From Sycon ciliatum (lineage: Eukaryota; Porifera; Calcarea; Leucosolenida; Sycettidae): a stretch of DNA of 64,000 bases. Below, piece by piece: positions 1 through 10,838 of the stretch. Both the position numbers and the translations under genes were made by a program. How positions within the stretch are numbered: the stretch's first letter is position 1; each line of letters begins with the position of its first letter. The DNA lies in contig NC_088654.1 of the NCBI RefSeq assembly GCF_964019385.1, positions 25,913,228-25,977,227 of the forward strand, given 5' to 3'. The notes below the pieces were generated by a model, which searched no databases, was not told where the DNA came from, and saw only the letters and a list, made by a program, of their open reading frames with translations.

Positions 1-600
1 TGTGCGAAGGGATTCGGGAAGCGGATTAAAGCGGTCAGCACCAAGGAATGGAATACAGGGATGAATTTATCCTGTATCGCATCGCAGTTTGCGATGCAAA
101 ATCGATCAACTGCTACTCAATTGTCGCCGTGACTCGCAGAACACTGTGATACATACAGACTATCCATGCCTAGCCTGTGCTGTCAAGAAACAATAAGTTA
201 CATGCATACAGTGCAGTATTATGTTGTGCAGGCACGCGTGTACATGTATGATTCAGTCGTTTTTTTGCAAATGGGTTTTCAGGCATCACTATCAACAAGG
301 ACAATCTGGTAAACACCCAACCTTCAAAGAAAAATGCTAATCAAAATCAAAGACTGCTACACAATTGTGATTTTGTATAGCAGAAACTGCTACGCAAACA
401 TCTGACAATAAATTCATCCCTGGAATAGATTTGTATCCAGCTTGAGCTTGCACAATGGGTAAAGAAAGGGAATCATTGACTTGGCCACGGGTGACTCTAT
501 CTGGATGTAAGGAGAGAGCAGCATTGCCATGGACAGACTGACCATTAGACCAGCCATTGCTATATCGTCACGGTGATCAGTATAATTATTAGAAGGTAAC
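1..600. other. unassigned sequence 5' of the first visible p53-family exon
   Basis: I see no exon with good splice sites and no transposon signature here. The exon at 764 starts inside the DNA-binding domain, so exons for the N-terminus are either hidden here or lie before the window. Confidence 0.4.
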
Positions 601-627
601 ATGTGTATGTGTGTGTGTGTATGTGTG

Positions 628-682
<55 letters not shown>

Positions 683-731
683 GTGTGTGTGTACGTGTAT
701 TTGTGTATTTGTGTGTATGTGTATTTGTGCA
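601..731. repeat. (GT)n microsatellite
   Basis: Long, slightly interrupted GT tract just before the exon acceptor at 763. Histidine/threonine or cysteine/valine open frames across it are artefacts of the repeat. Confidence 0.9.
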
Positions 732-763
732 CGCATGCACGCCCGTGTAACATTTATGCGCAG

Positions 764-913
764 GTCCCCACATTGAGGGTTCGTCACTATGGCTGAGCAT
801 TCGCATGGAGTTCTCCGAGACCGATTGGCGTGAGGAGATGACACCGATGGCACCATATCCAGAACGATGCCCTCTCCACGTGGATATGCTCAAGAAGGAC
901 CGCAAGTTCTCCG
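764..913 (+). CDS. p53-family exon: start of visible DNA-binding domain, first zinc ligands
   Basis: The acceptor is TGCGCAG before 764 and the donor GTAAGC follows 913. It enters and leaves in phase 1. The reading runs PHIEGSSLWLSIRMEF and on to PYPERCPLHVDMLKK. The C-P-L-H keeps the Cys and His zinc positions. It corresponds to human TP53 exon 5. Confidence 0.85.
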
Positions 914-2472
914 GTAAGCCATTGGGCCAACGGGTCATTGGGCTACTGGGCCAACGGGTTATTGGGTTACTGGGCCAACGGGTCATTGGGTTACTGGGCC
1001 AACGGATCATTGGGTTACTGGGCTATCAGGTCATTGGGTTACTGGGCCAACGGGTCATTGGGTTACTGGGCCAACGGGCCATTCGGTTACTGGGTCATTC
1101 GGTTGCTGGGCCAACGGGCCATTCAGGTACTGGGTCAACGGGCCATTCAGTTACTGGGCCAACGGGTCATTGGGTTACCGGGCCAACGGGCCATTCGGTT
1201 ACTGGGTCATTCGGTTGCTGGGCCAACGGGCCATTCAGGTACTGGGTCAACGGGCCATTCAGTTACTGGGCCAACGGGTCATTGGGCTGCTGGGCCATTC
1301 GGTTACTGGGTCATTGGGTCACTTGGCCAGCGGGCCATTGGGTTACTGCGCTATCAGGTCATTGGGTCATCACCTACCGGGTAGCCCTTGCCGGATACTG
1401 CCAGCAGATTCATTGGCAGAGTTTGGTGCTTTTCGGGTGTGCTCCATAAAATGTTTGGTATGTGGATAAAGAAATGGAGCAGAATTCGAGGAAGTGCTTG
1501 CCATGAGGTTTTGTGTGGCTCTGTCCGTTTTACTGCTTTTCGAGCAGGATCGGCCAATTTTTTTGCGAACATTATCCGCCAAGAGCTACCGCCAGATCAG
1601 TGGGTCATAGGGCCAGTGGGTCATTGCCGCTCACTGGGTTACCATAGTTACTGGGCTATTGGGCCATCAGGTCATGGATGTGCCCCGAGTGCTACGTGGA
1701 GTCCAGAGCATGCAGCTCAAAATGTGTTGCTGTCACATCGAACCAATTCCTGAATCACACCATGTTGTTGATGCAACTGGCGCAAGTCAAGCAGGTTTCC
1801 GGTGACACGATCTTTGTACTTTCATTTAAGTAAGTCCTTCATGTCTCTCCGAGTCTGAGGTGGGTAGTGACCTGTCATGTGCCGAAAGACAACTCTTGGT
1901 CTTCGGGTCGAAATTGGTCTTCTGGTCCCTCCAGCACATGAACTTTGCCAGGGAGACACGGAACACGAATACGTCATTGTACGAATCCACCAATGACAAC
2001 ACCCTTTTGATATGTGTGTGCATGTATGCATGTGTGTATGTGTGTGTGTATGTGTGTATGTGTGCGTGTATATGTATGTATGTGTGTGTGTCTCTCTCTC
2101 TCTGTTATTGGTCATCTCATACAGGCTCTCGTTCCCGTCATCTGGTGGTGTCGCGGAATGAGGCGTGCCGCTTCATCGAGCGCCCGGATTATGTTGAGCT
2201 GCGTGTCCCATTCGAGTCGAGTAAGATGCGGGTTGCACACGCCTTTTTTCTGGTGATAAGGATTGTGTGTATGTATGTGCATATGTGCGTGTCTGTGTGT
2301 GTGTTCAATTGGGTACAAAGAATACAGACGGTTTTTTTAGTTGTGAGGTACATAATCCCCAGGTCCGTAGGCTCAGTCCGTAATGGACGATACCAAACTG
2401 TGTGTGTGTGTGTTTGTATGTGTGTGTGTATGTGTGTATGTGCCGTGTGTGTGTGTGTGTATGTGCCGTGTG

Positions 2473-2505
<33 letters not shown>

Positions 2506-2750
2506 TTGCACATGCTTGTACATGTATTCGCTTGTGGTTTCCCTGTTCAGACGTCCCTCAGCCAGCTGACGGCATGGTGATTACTATGACAGAACACCTC
2601 ATGTTCACTTGCTACAACAGTTGTAACTTCGTCAAGCGTCGCCCCACCAAGCTGGCGTGCAGCCTGCTGCAAGCACCAAACAGCGACCCGTAAGGTTCAT
2701 GAGTGATCTATGTCTCTGTCTGTCTATCTATCTGCATCTGTCTGTTTGCC

Positions 2751-2785
<35 letters not shown>

Positions 2786-2829
2786 CTCACAGACACTCAC
2801 TAACTCACTCTCTGTCTCCTTCTCTCTCC

Positions 2830-2891
<62 letters not shown>

Positions 2892-4246
2892 TCCCCTCCC
2901 CCTCTCCCTCTCTCTCTGCTCGTCTCCCTACCGTGTGTAACTGCAGAGACAGCCAGTTTGCCCAGGTTCTCGGCAGAGTGGAGGTGCAGGTACGGGTGTG
3001 TGCATGCCCTGGCCGGGATCGCCCTCACATCGAAGATCCGAAGACAAAGAGCAGCACGCCAACTTCAAAAGGTACGATATTCATTATGCCGTGAAACACC
3101 ATCAGAAAGCTGAATGGCTGCCTCCTGGCCAACCCGTAGCGCAACGTTTGCTGCAGCCGATGTGCTTTATAATGCTTCTTCAAATTATGTTTTGAAAATG
3201 CTTTTGGCATATATTGTTGAAGTTTTGCACCTCTGGGTCCCGCCTGATAGTCAAGATTTGCCGCAGGGAAGGCTGTGTACTAACAGTGGTGTATGCGCGT
3301 GTGTGCGTGTGTGTGTGTGTATCTGTCATTTTTCCTGCTCAATTGTGCGTGTGGTTGCATGTTCTGCAATAGCTGACGAGAAAGAGGCCGATGCAAAGCC
3401 AGGCAGTGGCAAGCGTGCTCGCCGATCAGCAGAAGGCTCTGTAGACGAAGGCAACCACTACACTATACACAGATCGGTAAGCGTGGAGAGGTGGTGTGTC
3501 TGTGAAGTGTGTATATTCACACACATACACGCACACACACACACGTACGCACGCATGCACACGCACGCACGCATGCACACGCGCGCGCACACACTAATGC
3601 ATGCGCACACACACGCACGCACACATACACACACCAGGCGCGTGCGCCGGTGCCCTTCAAGGGGGGTTTCCGGGGGACCACCCCCGGGAAAAATTTCAAA
3701 AAATGAAGCAAAATCCTGCATTTTGAGCGAAAAAAGGGGGGCTCCGGGCACCCAGGACCCCATACGGGGCACGCGCCTGCACACACACACACACACACCT
3801 GTGCCCAGGTGAGGAGTGCCTGCATGTTCCGTCTCGTCAACCATGTTCAACAACTTCATTGACTTGAGTTTACTAGTAAATATTTGTTTTGACTGGTGTC
3901 TGTAGACGGGTGTGGGGTGCCCGCATGTTAATTCCATCTTGTCAGCAAAATATTTGACCTGTATTTACTTGCAATTTTTACTGGTACCTATGCACAGGTG
4001 CGGAGTGCCCGCATGTTCCGCCTCGTCAACAACTTCATCGACCTGCTGGAGCAGGAAGACGACGACGACATTGCCATGGCAGCCACTGCCATCGCCAGCG
4101 GCGACCAATGCTCCAGTCCGGGCCATTCCAGCGTTAGCTCTCACACCACAGCCACCGCTGCTGCCAACGACGACGCGGGTGGTGATGCCGATGATGCCTC
4201 CCCGGCTGGCGAAACCATGGCAGATGAGCAGCAATTCGGCTCATAA
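764..4246 (+). CDS. p53/p63/p73-family transcription factor, six exons, 5' incomplete
   Basis: Predicted exons are 764-913, 2125-2220, 2551-2689, 2947-3071, 3373-3476 and 3998-4246. Each is bounded by AG and GT, and the phases agree throughout (1,1,2,1,0). The spliced reading shows RCPLH (zinc Cys and His, human C176/H179), FTCYNSC (C238/C242), VKRRP (R248/R249 region) and VRVCACPGRDR (R273/C275/C277/R280 region). A basic KRARRS linker and a tetramerisation-like segment follow, YTIHRS joined to VRSARMFRLVNNFIDLLEQ. Exon joints fall where vertebrate TP53 introns 5 to 9 fall, as I recall them. The protein is expected to bind p53 response elements as a tetramer in the nucleus. It ends 59 residues after the tetramer segment in an acidic, Ala/Asp/Ser-rich tail with no SAM domain, so it has a p53-like rather than full-length p63/p73-like architecture. 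The N-terminus and the first part of the DNA-binding domain are missing. Introns are unusually rich in simple repeats. Confidence 0.9.
918..1380. repeat. 24 bp tandem repeat in p53-family intron
   Basis: The unit is close to TTACTGGGCCAACGGG plus TCATTGGG, repeated about 19 times with drift from the donor side of the intron. Scattered remnants continue at 1600-1672. Its period is a multiple of three, so it stays open in several frames and produces false proteins of the YWANGLLG type. Confidence 0.9.
1381..2013. other. intron sequence without other features
   Basis: Inside the first visible p53-family intron. Apart from decayed copies of the 24 bp unit near 1600-1672 I see nothing coding. Confidence 0.5.
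2014..2104. repeat. (GT)n then (CT)n tract beside acceptor
   Basis: The GT-rich tract passes into TCTCTCTCTCTCTG, which may act as the polypyrimidine tract of the acceptor at 2124. Confidence 0.8.
2125..2220 (+). CDS. p53-family exon: DNA-binding domain, HLVVS segment
   Basis: The acceptor is CATACAG and the donor GTAAGA. It is phase 1 at both ends. It reads GSRSRHLVVSRNEACR and on to VELRVPFES, matching the HLIRVEGN to VVVPYE stretch of vertebrate p53 (human exon 6). Confidence 0.85.
2398..2516. repeat. (GT)n microsatellite in intron
   Basis: Interrupted GT tract between the second and third visible exons. A shorter one lies at 2263-2310. Confidence 0.9.
2551..2689 (+). CDS. p53-family exon: second zinc cysteine pair and L3 arginines
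   Basis: The acceptor is CTGTTCAG and the donor GTAAGG. It begins in phase 1 and ends in phase 2. It contains MVITMTEHLMFTCYNSC and then VKRRPTKLACSLLQ, covering the CxxxC zinc pair and the RRP loop of human exon 7. Confidence 0.9.
2703..2935. repeat. (CTGT)n and (CT)n tract in intron
   Basis: A pure pyrimidine CT run of about 60 bp ends 11 bp before the acceptor of the next exon. Confidence 0.9.
2947..3071 (+). CDS. p53-family exon: VRVCACPGRDR DNA-contact helix
   Basis: The acceptor is CTGCAG and the donor GTACGA. It enters in phase 2 and ends in phase 1. It reads DSQFAQVLGRVEVQ followed by VRVCACPGRDR, the most diagnostic signature of the family, then a hydrophilic linker (human exon 8). 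Confidence 0.93.
3290..3325. repeat. short GT-rich tract in intron
   Basis: Interrupted GT repeat upstream of the KRARRS exon. Confidence 0.7.
3373..3476 (+). CDS. p53-family exon: basic linker and first strand of tetramerisation domain
   Basis: The acceptor is TGCAATAG and the donor GTAAGC. It begins in phase 1 and ends in phase 0. It encodes a KPGSGKRARRS stretch, a likely nuclear localisation signal, and DEGNHYTIHRS, which fits the beta strand that opens the p53 tetramerisation domain (human exon 9). Confidence 0.82.
3500..3650. repeat. (CA)n / (CG/CA) tract
   Basis: ACACGCACGCATGC-type purine/pyrimidine alternating repeat. It continues in short form at 3780-3799. Confidence 0.85.
3648..3780. 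repeat. dispersed repeat fragment, GGGGGACCACCCCCGGG type
   Basis: This GC-rich block, with an AAATTTCAAAAA run, resembles the end of the duplicated block at 62530-62840, so it is an interspersed element inserted in the last p53-family intron. Confidence 0.55.
3801..3870 (+). pseudogene. duplicated 5' part of the tetramerisation exon (copy 1)
   Basis: GTGCCCAG and then a sequence that reads VRSACMFRLVN match the true acceptor and exon start at 3991-4030. A short insertion after the LVN codons shifts the frame to an early stop. Confidence 0.75.
3898..3952 (+). pseudogene. duplicated 5' part of the tetramerisation exon (copy 2)
   Basis: TCTGTAG followed by ACGGGTGTGGGGTGCCCGCA and a decayed remainder. 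It has a similar upstream TTTACTGGT-like tract to the real exon. Copies lie about 95 bp apart, ending with the intact exon at 3998. Confidence 0.65.
3998..4246 (+). CDS. p53-family last exon: tetramerisation helix and acidic tail
   Basis: The acceptor is TGCACAG, phase 0, with a TAA stop at 4244. It reads VRSARMFRLVNNFIDLLEQ, an amphipathic helix with hydrophobic spacing like the p53 tetramer helix. Then come four Asp and a low-complexity Ala/Ser/Asp/Thr tail. No SAM domain follows in frame. Confidence 0.85.
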   Translation: MRSARMFRLVNNFIDLLEQEDDDDIAMAATAIASGDQCSSPGHSSVSSHTTATAAANDDAGGDADDASPAGETMADEQQFGS

Positions 4247-4364
4247 ACCGTCACTCTGCATATTACGAGTACGATCTCATCTGTGTGGCTGGCCGCGTTT
4301 GGCTGTGTGCGCAAAACTTGGCAGCGGGATTATTTGATGGTGGCGTACCAGAGGGCATTGGTGT

Positions 4365-4432
<68 letters not shown>

Positions 4433-5298
4433 ACCACGTGCATTTGGAATTCAAAGCAGCCATAACTAGTGTGTTCACCGTATGTGCTAGCTCGCAGCTG
4501 TCTTCTTCAAAGTGTGCTATTCACAAAAAGGGTATGTCCGCTTTCTTTCTTTATTCAACGTTTGATTCACCATTGCACTATGCTTTCCTGTGTAAAGTGA
4601 GTCTGTGTGCGGAGTGATGAGTGTGTCTGTGTGCGGAGTGATGAGGGTGCATGGTGTGCGGAGTGATGTGTGAAAAACACAAATTATCATAATGTAACTG
4701 ATGCCGCCTGCCTGCCTGGCCTGGTCTTCCCCAGGGCTGACATTGGCACCATGAAACACAGCACTGTCTTGATGATCACCCGCGCGCGTGCGAGCGCATA
4801 TATGCTCGTAGAAATAATTATTTCTCTCTGTGCATGCACTCTTGTCTGCGCGTATTGATTTGCACTATGCCACCGTGCTCATCTAAACTGTACTCATTTC
4901 ACTAACCTATTGTCTTTCTTGTCAAATCGACGTTGCAAGCTTCTTCTTTTTTTTTTAATTTTTAAAAACCTGATGCATGTGTGTGCACAAGTTGCAATGT
5001 CTAACATAGCTGTTCGCTATCATCGCTTCTGCGTTGGGCATGTCTGAGGTCTGAGTGTGTGTGTACGTGTGTGTGTGTGTGTGTGTGCGTGATTTTTGCA
5101 TTTCCCCCACTATTTTATGGCAGTTCTCTACATGTGTTTTCAGGAATGCTAGCATGCGATGCCATTGTTTCCATGTCAATTATTTCGTTGCCATCCGCTC
5201 TTTCGCGCTTGAAAGTCAAACATTATTCCAGCTGGTGATATAATTCCGGTCGTTGCTTCGTATGCTTTCAGTCGCACACTAGCATGAATGATGTACAT

Positions 5299-5299
<1 letters not shown>
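4247..5299. other. 3' flank of the p53-family gene
   Basis: Probable 3' UTR and intergenic sequence. It holds a (GT)n tract at 4366-4430, a 20-odd bp GTGTGCGGAGTGATGAG repeat at 4603-4668 and a GT tract at 5056-5090. No further exon was seen. Confidence 0.5.
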
Positions 5300-5300
<1 letters not shown>

Positions 5301-5353
<53 letters not shown>

Positions 5354-5377
5354 CGTGTGTGTGTGCATGCTCGTGAC

Positions 5378-5416
<39 letters not shown>

Positions 5417-5421
5417 CATGC

Positions 5422-5472
<51 letters not shown>

Positions 5473-5512
5473 TATCCATGTGTGTGTATTCATGTGTGTG
5501 TGTGCACACGCA
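5301..5512. repeat. (GT)n microsatellite, about 200 bp
   Basis: Three long GT runs separated by short CG-containing breaks. Confidence 0.95.
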
Positions 5513-6530
5513 CGCGCTCACGCATGGCGCTTGCATGCACACCACCACGCGGCACGCCGATGATGCAACCGTGCGGCGAGTGAACTAATACTTCCAAAGC
5601 CCTGCGCCAGTCATACTCTTTCAACCCCGGCCCCACCGCAGGTGACATGTTGCCTTGCAAACTCAAACCCATCATTCATACCGGTATATTAAAGTCGTCA
5701 GTCAATAGGTATATGATCACACAAACTTTCAACCCTCTCTAATAGGGCCTGGCCATTATTAGGGGCCGTCCGTAAATACATGCATTCACTTACGCCTTTG
5801 CGTTGAAAGCTCAGGTTTGCGTCTGTGTTTTCTTCGTTTTTGACGGTCGCCTAGGAAATGTCATCACGTGACGTTATCGCGAGTGCGTTGGTTTCCAGAC
5901 GCACACTCGCGCACGCAGACGCAAACCAGGGGGGGGGGGGTCAAAACCGAATCAAAAGGTACGACATTATTTCGTTCGTCAATCTCCAATGACACCTAAA
6001 CAATGCCAAAAAAAGTGTTGGGCCAGAATTTTGTCACTAATGTTGTTTCATACATGTACTTAAATGGTGTCCCCTTGGAGTGTTCGATTGTTATCTTTCA
6101 CGCACATGGTATCGTTCAAGAATACCTTCAGCTTGTGATACGTACTTTTTGGTGCATGTTTACGTGTTATAATTAATATCACTATTGATCCTTTATAGTT
6201 ATCTGTACTGTTGCAATTAATTTTGTTAATTAGTACAACGATGCTTCCTGGTGGGCGAAAAGCGAGTTCGGTGCATGTTTATATTTTTCATCGTTCCTAT
6301 TATTGTTTTTCACATTACATTTCCATCGCAGTTACTGATATTTCCTTGTCCATCACCACTTTACATCTCAATAAAACCTTCGCAACATGTCGCTTCAGCT
6401 GATTCTGTTTATTGCCATCTAGTGAAGATTATTACTATTACAATCATGTATTTAATATTTCGAAAAGGGTAATCCCCACAGGCCTAAGGCCTTTTTACAG
6501 GGTACCCTATGTGATCACGTACAGATTTGC
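5513..6530. other. no gene seen
   Basis: Contains a G homopolymer at 5930-5940. At 6468-6520 a short hairpin AGGCCTAAGGCCTTTT resembles the 3' tail hairpins of the LINE fragments at 36240 and 63010. No coding signal. Confidence 0.5.
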
Positions 6531-6569
6531 CAAATAGTGAAAACGAGGAGCGAAGAGACGCATCATGTA

Positions 6570-6650
6570 ACCAGGCGGGGTTCCTACCCGCAACCTCTCG
6601 TACAGAAGGCAGGATCGAGGCTGTACCTATCGACCAGGGACGACTACGAG
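6570..6650 (-). repeat. tRNA-like sequence, probable SINE head
   Basis: Read on the minus strand it has a GGTCGATAGGTACAGCC A-box-like start and a GCGGGTAGGAACCCCGC T-arm-like end. The arms are imperfect, so this is a tRNA-derived fragment rather than a gene. Confidence 0.35.
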
Positions 6651-6709
6651 TTCGTACACACAATCGAACCTGCTAAGCCTATGACTATTACAGTACTTGT
6701 AAGTTGTAT

Positions 6710-6760
6710 CAAGAGTACATAAACCGTCACTTAAAACCCCATGGGGGTTATGTACTCTTG
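6710..6760. mobile_element. 51 bp palindromic miniature element
   Basis: Ends are CAAGAGTACATAA and TTATGTACTCTTG, perfect inverted repeats. The flanks GTTGTAT and CTTGTAC share TTGTA, compatible with an eroded 7 bp target duplication. Same family as 37587-37612 and 52977-53041. Confidence 0.7.
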
Positions 6761-6779
6761 CTTGTACATGTACATGATT

Positions 6780-8100
6780 GTATTAAGGTGGCTCCTACCC
6801 CTCGGGTCCAAATTTTTTTTGTTTGAAACGTGGCTACAAACGATTGTACTTTGTTCCGTAGGATATCTAGTGTACGGAGACAAAATTTTATCAAGTTCTA
6901 CCGGCCGGTTTCACTCGGGGGAGGGGCCAAACATAGCATACTCAGTCACAATTGCCAGTTTAGGCCAAAAAACGCCGGAAAACCACTTTTTTGGCCGTAG
7001 CACTCGTAGTTACCCCATTTTTCTTGATGTCCAACATCAGGACAGTAGTATACTTGCTAAATACCAGCATAAGCTTTAGAAGTGGGTAGAATTCTGCTAG
7101 AAGGTGACCTTTTTCTCTTTTCGGAATCATCCCATTTCAGCGCACACGTCCCACATATTAGCCCCGCCCACAAGTATTTGACACTGGACTTGCCCTGTAT
7201 TTAATGGTTATGCTATCATAACCTAATAATGGTACTGTGTAGCAAGTTTGAGCAGGTTCTACCGAAGGTAACTCTTGAAATAAAACTTTGAAGTGTCAAG
7301 TGATGCCATATTTTTCAAGAATCAGCACATTGCACTGGGACATTGTCCAACGCCTTAGAACCCCTGACTCTACCATATGACAGATACGTATCTTGCAATA
7401 ATTGATTGCAACATCTTCCAAACATAGTAGTAGAGCTTTGGATCAAGTTTTAGCAGTTTCCACCGAAGCTAACTACCAAAATAAAACTTTGAAGTCGCCC
7501 ACATACTAAATGCAATAGCTGAGCATGTGCATTGAGTGTATGGTCTCGAGGTTTTCACAACTAGCTCCAATGCGGCAGATACGTGTCTTACATTACTTGA
7601 TTGCAACATCTTCAGAACATAGTAGTAGAGCTTTGGATCAAGTTTAGACAGTTTCTACCGAAGCTAACTACCAAAATAGAACTTTGAAGTCGCCCACATA
7701 CTAAATGCCATACATGTAGCTGAGCATGTGTATTGAGTGTACATGTATGCTCTAGTGTTTTTCACAACTTTCTCCAACATGAAGCCAATACTGATGTGGA
7801 ATTTTTTGACTGCTTTGTCCAAAACACAGTGCTAAAGCAATGCACATTGGGCACTTTCTACTGGTAATGCAATTATTATTATACAGTGTTTGCTGCCAAC
7901 ATAGCAAGCAATACTGCTATACTAAATGCGTATTCCATTGGGTACGGTCCAATGGCTTTTCACTTCGCATCTAGCCATTGTTCTTCGTGCATTTCTTGAA
8001 TGCTTAGTCTCCGTGGTAATGAAGCTAAGAGCCACACTGGAGAAGTTTCTACTGAAGCTAACTATCAAAAATATAAAATTTCCAAGATGCTACTATTACA
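6780..8100. repeat. diverged tandem block, about 185-200 bp units
   Basis: TAGTAGAGCTTTGGATCAAG followed by a CTACCGAAGCTAACTACC-type stretch occurs near 7425 and 7620, with weaker versions near 7235 and 8030. The remainder of the block has no coding signal. Confidence 0.65.
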
Positions 8101-8179
8101 TAAAGTAGCTGGGTGCAATGCCACTCTGTTGAACACAGTAAGCAAAATTGAGTCACTAAAACCCTATTTTCCAGATATA

Positions 8180-9765
8180 AGCTGTTGAGACTGATAGCAG
8201 CTGAGCTGTATGATCTGATATGGATGGCGGTTCCACACTGACCAGCACATGTACACGTGCACAGGCAGAAGAACATACAAGTAATACACCTAACGTTACT
8301 TCGAAGTCCATCATGTAAATACAAGCGTATATGTGACAAGCATCACTCCTGTTCTCCACAACCTGCAGTCCTGGGCCACTCCAGCTGGTCAGACTGCAAT
8401 AATTTCTGCAGCAGGCTTGACTTGGAAAGCTAATCACAACTGCCATGGCTGCAACATGAGTATTACCAGCGCTTTTACAGCGCTACTTGTATAATAATAA
8501 TAATATTATTATTGTCAATCCATTGTGGTGCATGGCACTCGTTTTCAACAACCGAGTTCATGTCATTAGTTGCATATCCAACGCCAATAGGAAAAAGAAG
8601 GGGTGGGGCAAATTACCACGGTTCAACACTAGTCATATTGAACGGCATTATGCCATGCCAGGCACGCACACAAAACAACCGCGCGAGTGCGCATGCATGT
8701 ACACACCCGGGTAACACACACTCGTGCGACTTTACATAGCCTGCACTGTCGTTCTATGTCATAGGAGTGAGTGCACACACATATATATATGTACATGTAG
8801 ATTGCCTAGTTTTCCATACGTAATAAAATTGTGTAAGTATACACACATGTGCGTGCACATATAGATAGACTCAGCGGCATACGCATGAGTGTGTGCCGAT
8901 AGGGCCACATGCCAATTATCGGATTAGTCTGTGAAAGTTGCACGGCACGACAAACTTTCGGACAGTCTAAAGATATGACACAATGAATGTGGAATACCCA
9001 CCAGTGTGTAAGACCATTTCATACCTATTTCGCAGCGTTTGTGATTTTCGGGGCGTCCCTGTTGATATTTGATGTCCTCACTTGGTTGATGACACAGTCA
9101 CAAATTATCAAATTCACCTCCAATGCCATCCAATCTGCGTTCCGCGATACATGTACAGTGAACGGTGTTGAGGAAAGCCATGCAGCAATAAAACAGTCGA
9201 GACTCCCAAGCAGAGGATACAATTCAACGTATTGAAGTACGAATTGTTGTAAACAATTTTCAAGACACAATTACAAAATTTGAAGTGCGTCTTGAAACGT
9301 GTTTGAAGTGCTTCGATGTATTTACCTTCGATCTCCCTGAATCGATCCATCCACAGCTACCCGACGAATTTACCAGTCAGTGCGGGAGATGATCGAGCAA
9401 GTTATATTTGAAGGTCGCGAGATGTCAGTGGCACTGGCAGGAAATCTACACAAGCGTATTCTGAAATAATTTTCTAAGACTCAGGCGTGATTCAAGAGCG
9501 GACTTTGATTTCTCCCTTCTTATAGTACGAGCACCAGTCGACATTGCATTCTTGGAAAATCTTCTGCGAGTGCTGCCTTCCCCTTTCATAGAAAGAACGA
9601 GTGAAGAGGGACACTAGCAGCAGGTTCTAGCTAGGTCGCCAGAATTGCAGAAAAGCGAGAAGACGTTTCCTACAACGATTGATCGCACAAAAATCATCGC
9701 TACCGAAAAATTTACTGAAAATCTACACTTTTCAAACGATGCGCGCGCAGAGGGTGTGAGCCACC
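8180..9765. other. no gene seen
   Basis: Short AAT and AT microsatellites at 8488-8515 and 8780-8800. Several short open frames lack splice sites or recognisable motifs. Confidence 0.45.
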
Positions 9766-9769
9766 TTAA

Positions 9770-10625
9770 AGGGGAAGGCAAAAATTAAAATTTCACCAGT
9801 TGTAGTCTTCGGGGTGCTAAGTCGAATGGTCTTGGTCCGAGGAAGCTGAGACGCTCCCTTCCTACTTGAATCCCAATCGAACTCGCGCACTTCCACCGAA
9901 ACTGGGTGACTGCGCCCTACTAGATGGGGATTTGTATGCAAAATGTCACTAAAAGCGCCATTTCGTTCTTATAAAAGCACGGATGACCGCGATTGGCCCA
10001 TATGTTGTAGTCTTTTGGACGCTGAGTCGACTGGTTTTGGTCCGAAAAGGCTGCGATGCAGCGTTCCTCCTTTATTCCCAATCGAACATGGTTGAAGAAG
10101 TGGTCACGTGCTCCTGCGTACACCAGTCACCTGGTCACCGTGCCTGCAGGGTACAACTTACTAGCCTGTTTGACCTTTTTTGGGTGCAGTCCTGTCACTC
10201 GAGTTGAACTCGAGTTGACCCTTGGTGTGAAAGTTGTCACCTGCTGGCGTGGTGACCAGGTGATTTGGGCACCCAGGAGCACGTGACCACTTGTTCAACC
10301 ATGTTCGATTGGGAATAAAGGAGGAACGCTGCATCGCAGCCTTTTCGGACCAAAACCAGTCGACTCAGCGTCCAAAAGACTACAACATATGGGCCAATCG
10401 CGGTCATCCGTAATTTTATAAGAACGAAATGGCGCTTTTAGTGACATTTTGCATACAAATCCCCATCTCGTAGGGCGCAGTCACCCAGTTTCGGTGGAAG
10501 TGCGCGAGTTCGATTGGGATTCAAGTAGGAAGGGAGCGTCTCAGCTTCCTCGGACCAAGACCATTTGACTCGGCACCCCGAAGACTACAACTGGTGAAAT
10601 TTTAATTTTTACCTTAACTTCCCCT
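9770..10625. mobile_element. TTAA-flanked foldback DNA element, copy 1
   Basis: Flanked by TTAA at 9766-9769 and 10626-10629. Ends are AGGGGAAG and CTTCCCCT. The two halves are inverted copies of each other for about 400 bp around an asymmetric centre near 10150-10240. It has no transposase, so it is a non-autonomous element of a TTAA-targeting superfamily (piggyBac or Kolobok type). Confidence 0.85.
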
Positions 10626-10627
10626 TT

Positions 10628-10650
10628 AATAATAATAATAATAATAATAA
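10628..10650. repeat. (TAA)n microsatellite at the left edge of the ribozyme palindrome
   Basis: Pure TAA repeats between the foldback element and the palindromic array. Confidence 0.9.
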
Positions 10651-10792
10651 AAGGGTTTGCTCCCCACACCGGAGCTCGCGCTATTCCGCCGACTTTACTT
10701 GACACTTGACTGACTCACGACTGCCATCCAGAGCACACGAGAAGTCCATCGAACCTTCGACTCGGCAAACCTGCAAGAAAGCACCACTCCCT

Positions 10793-10838
10793 GCTCAATA
10801 CACAGTGTTTCGGGGAATTCACCCCTCATCAGTTGAGC
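10793..10838 (-). ncRNA. hammerhead ribozyme, type I, unit 1
   Basis: Stem I GCTCAA/TTGAGC, core CTGATGA, stem II GGGG/CCCC, core GAAA, stem III ACA/TGT with a CTG loop, cleavage after GTA. All conserved core bases are present. Confidence 0.88.

Noticed and set aside
1..129. Open frame with KAVSTKEW as a possible preceding p53 exon
   Set aside because: Faint resemblance to the start of the p53 DNA-binding domain, but no suitable GT donor in the required phase was found.
414..1010. Histidine/threonine- and cysteine/valine-rich open frames across GT tracts here and at 2305, 3458, 5176, 5279 and 58391
   Set aside because: They are produced by dinucleotide repeats; composition and overlap on both strands show no coding constraint.
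938..1384. GYWANGLLGYW repeat protein
   Set aside because: It is the 24 bp intron repeat of the p53-family gene; three frames are equally open.
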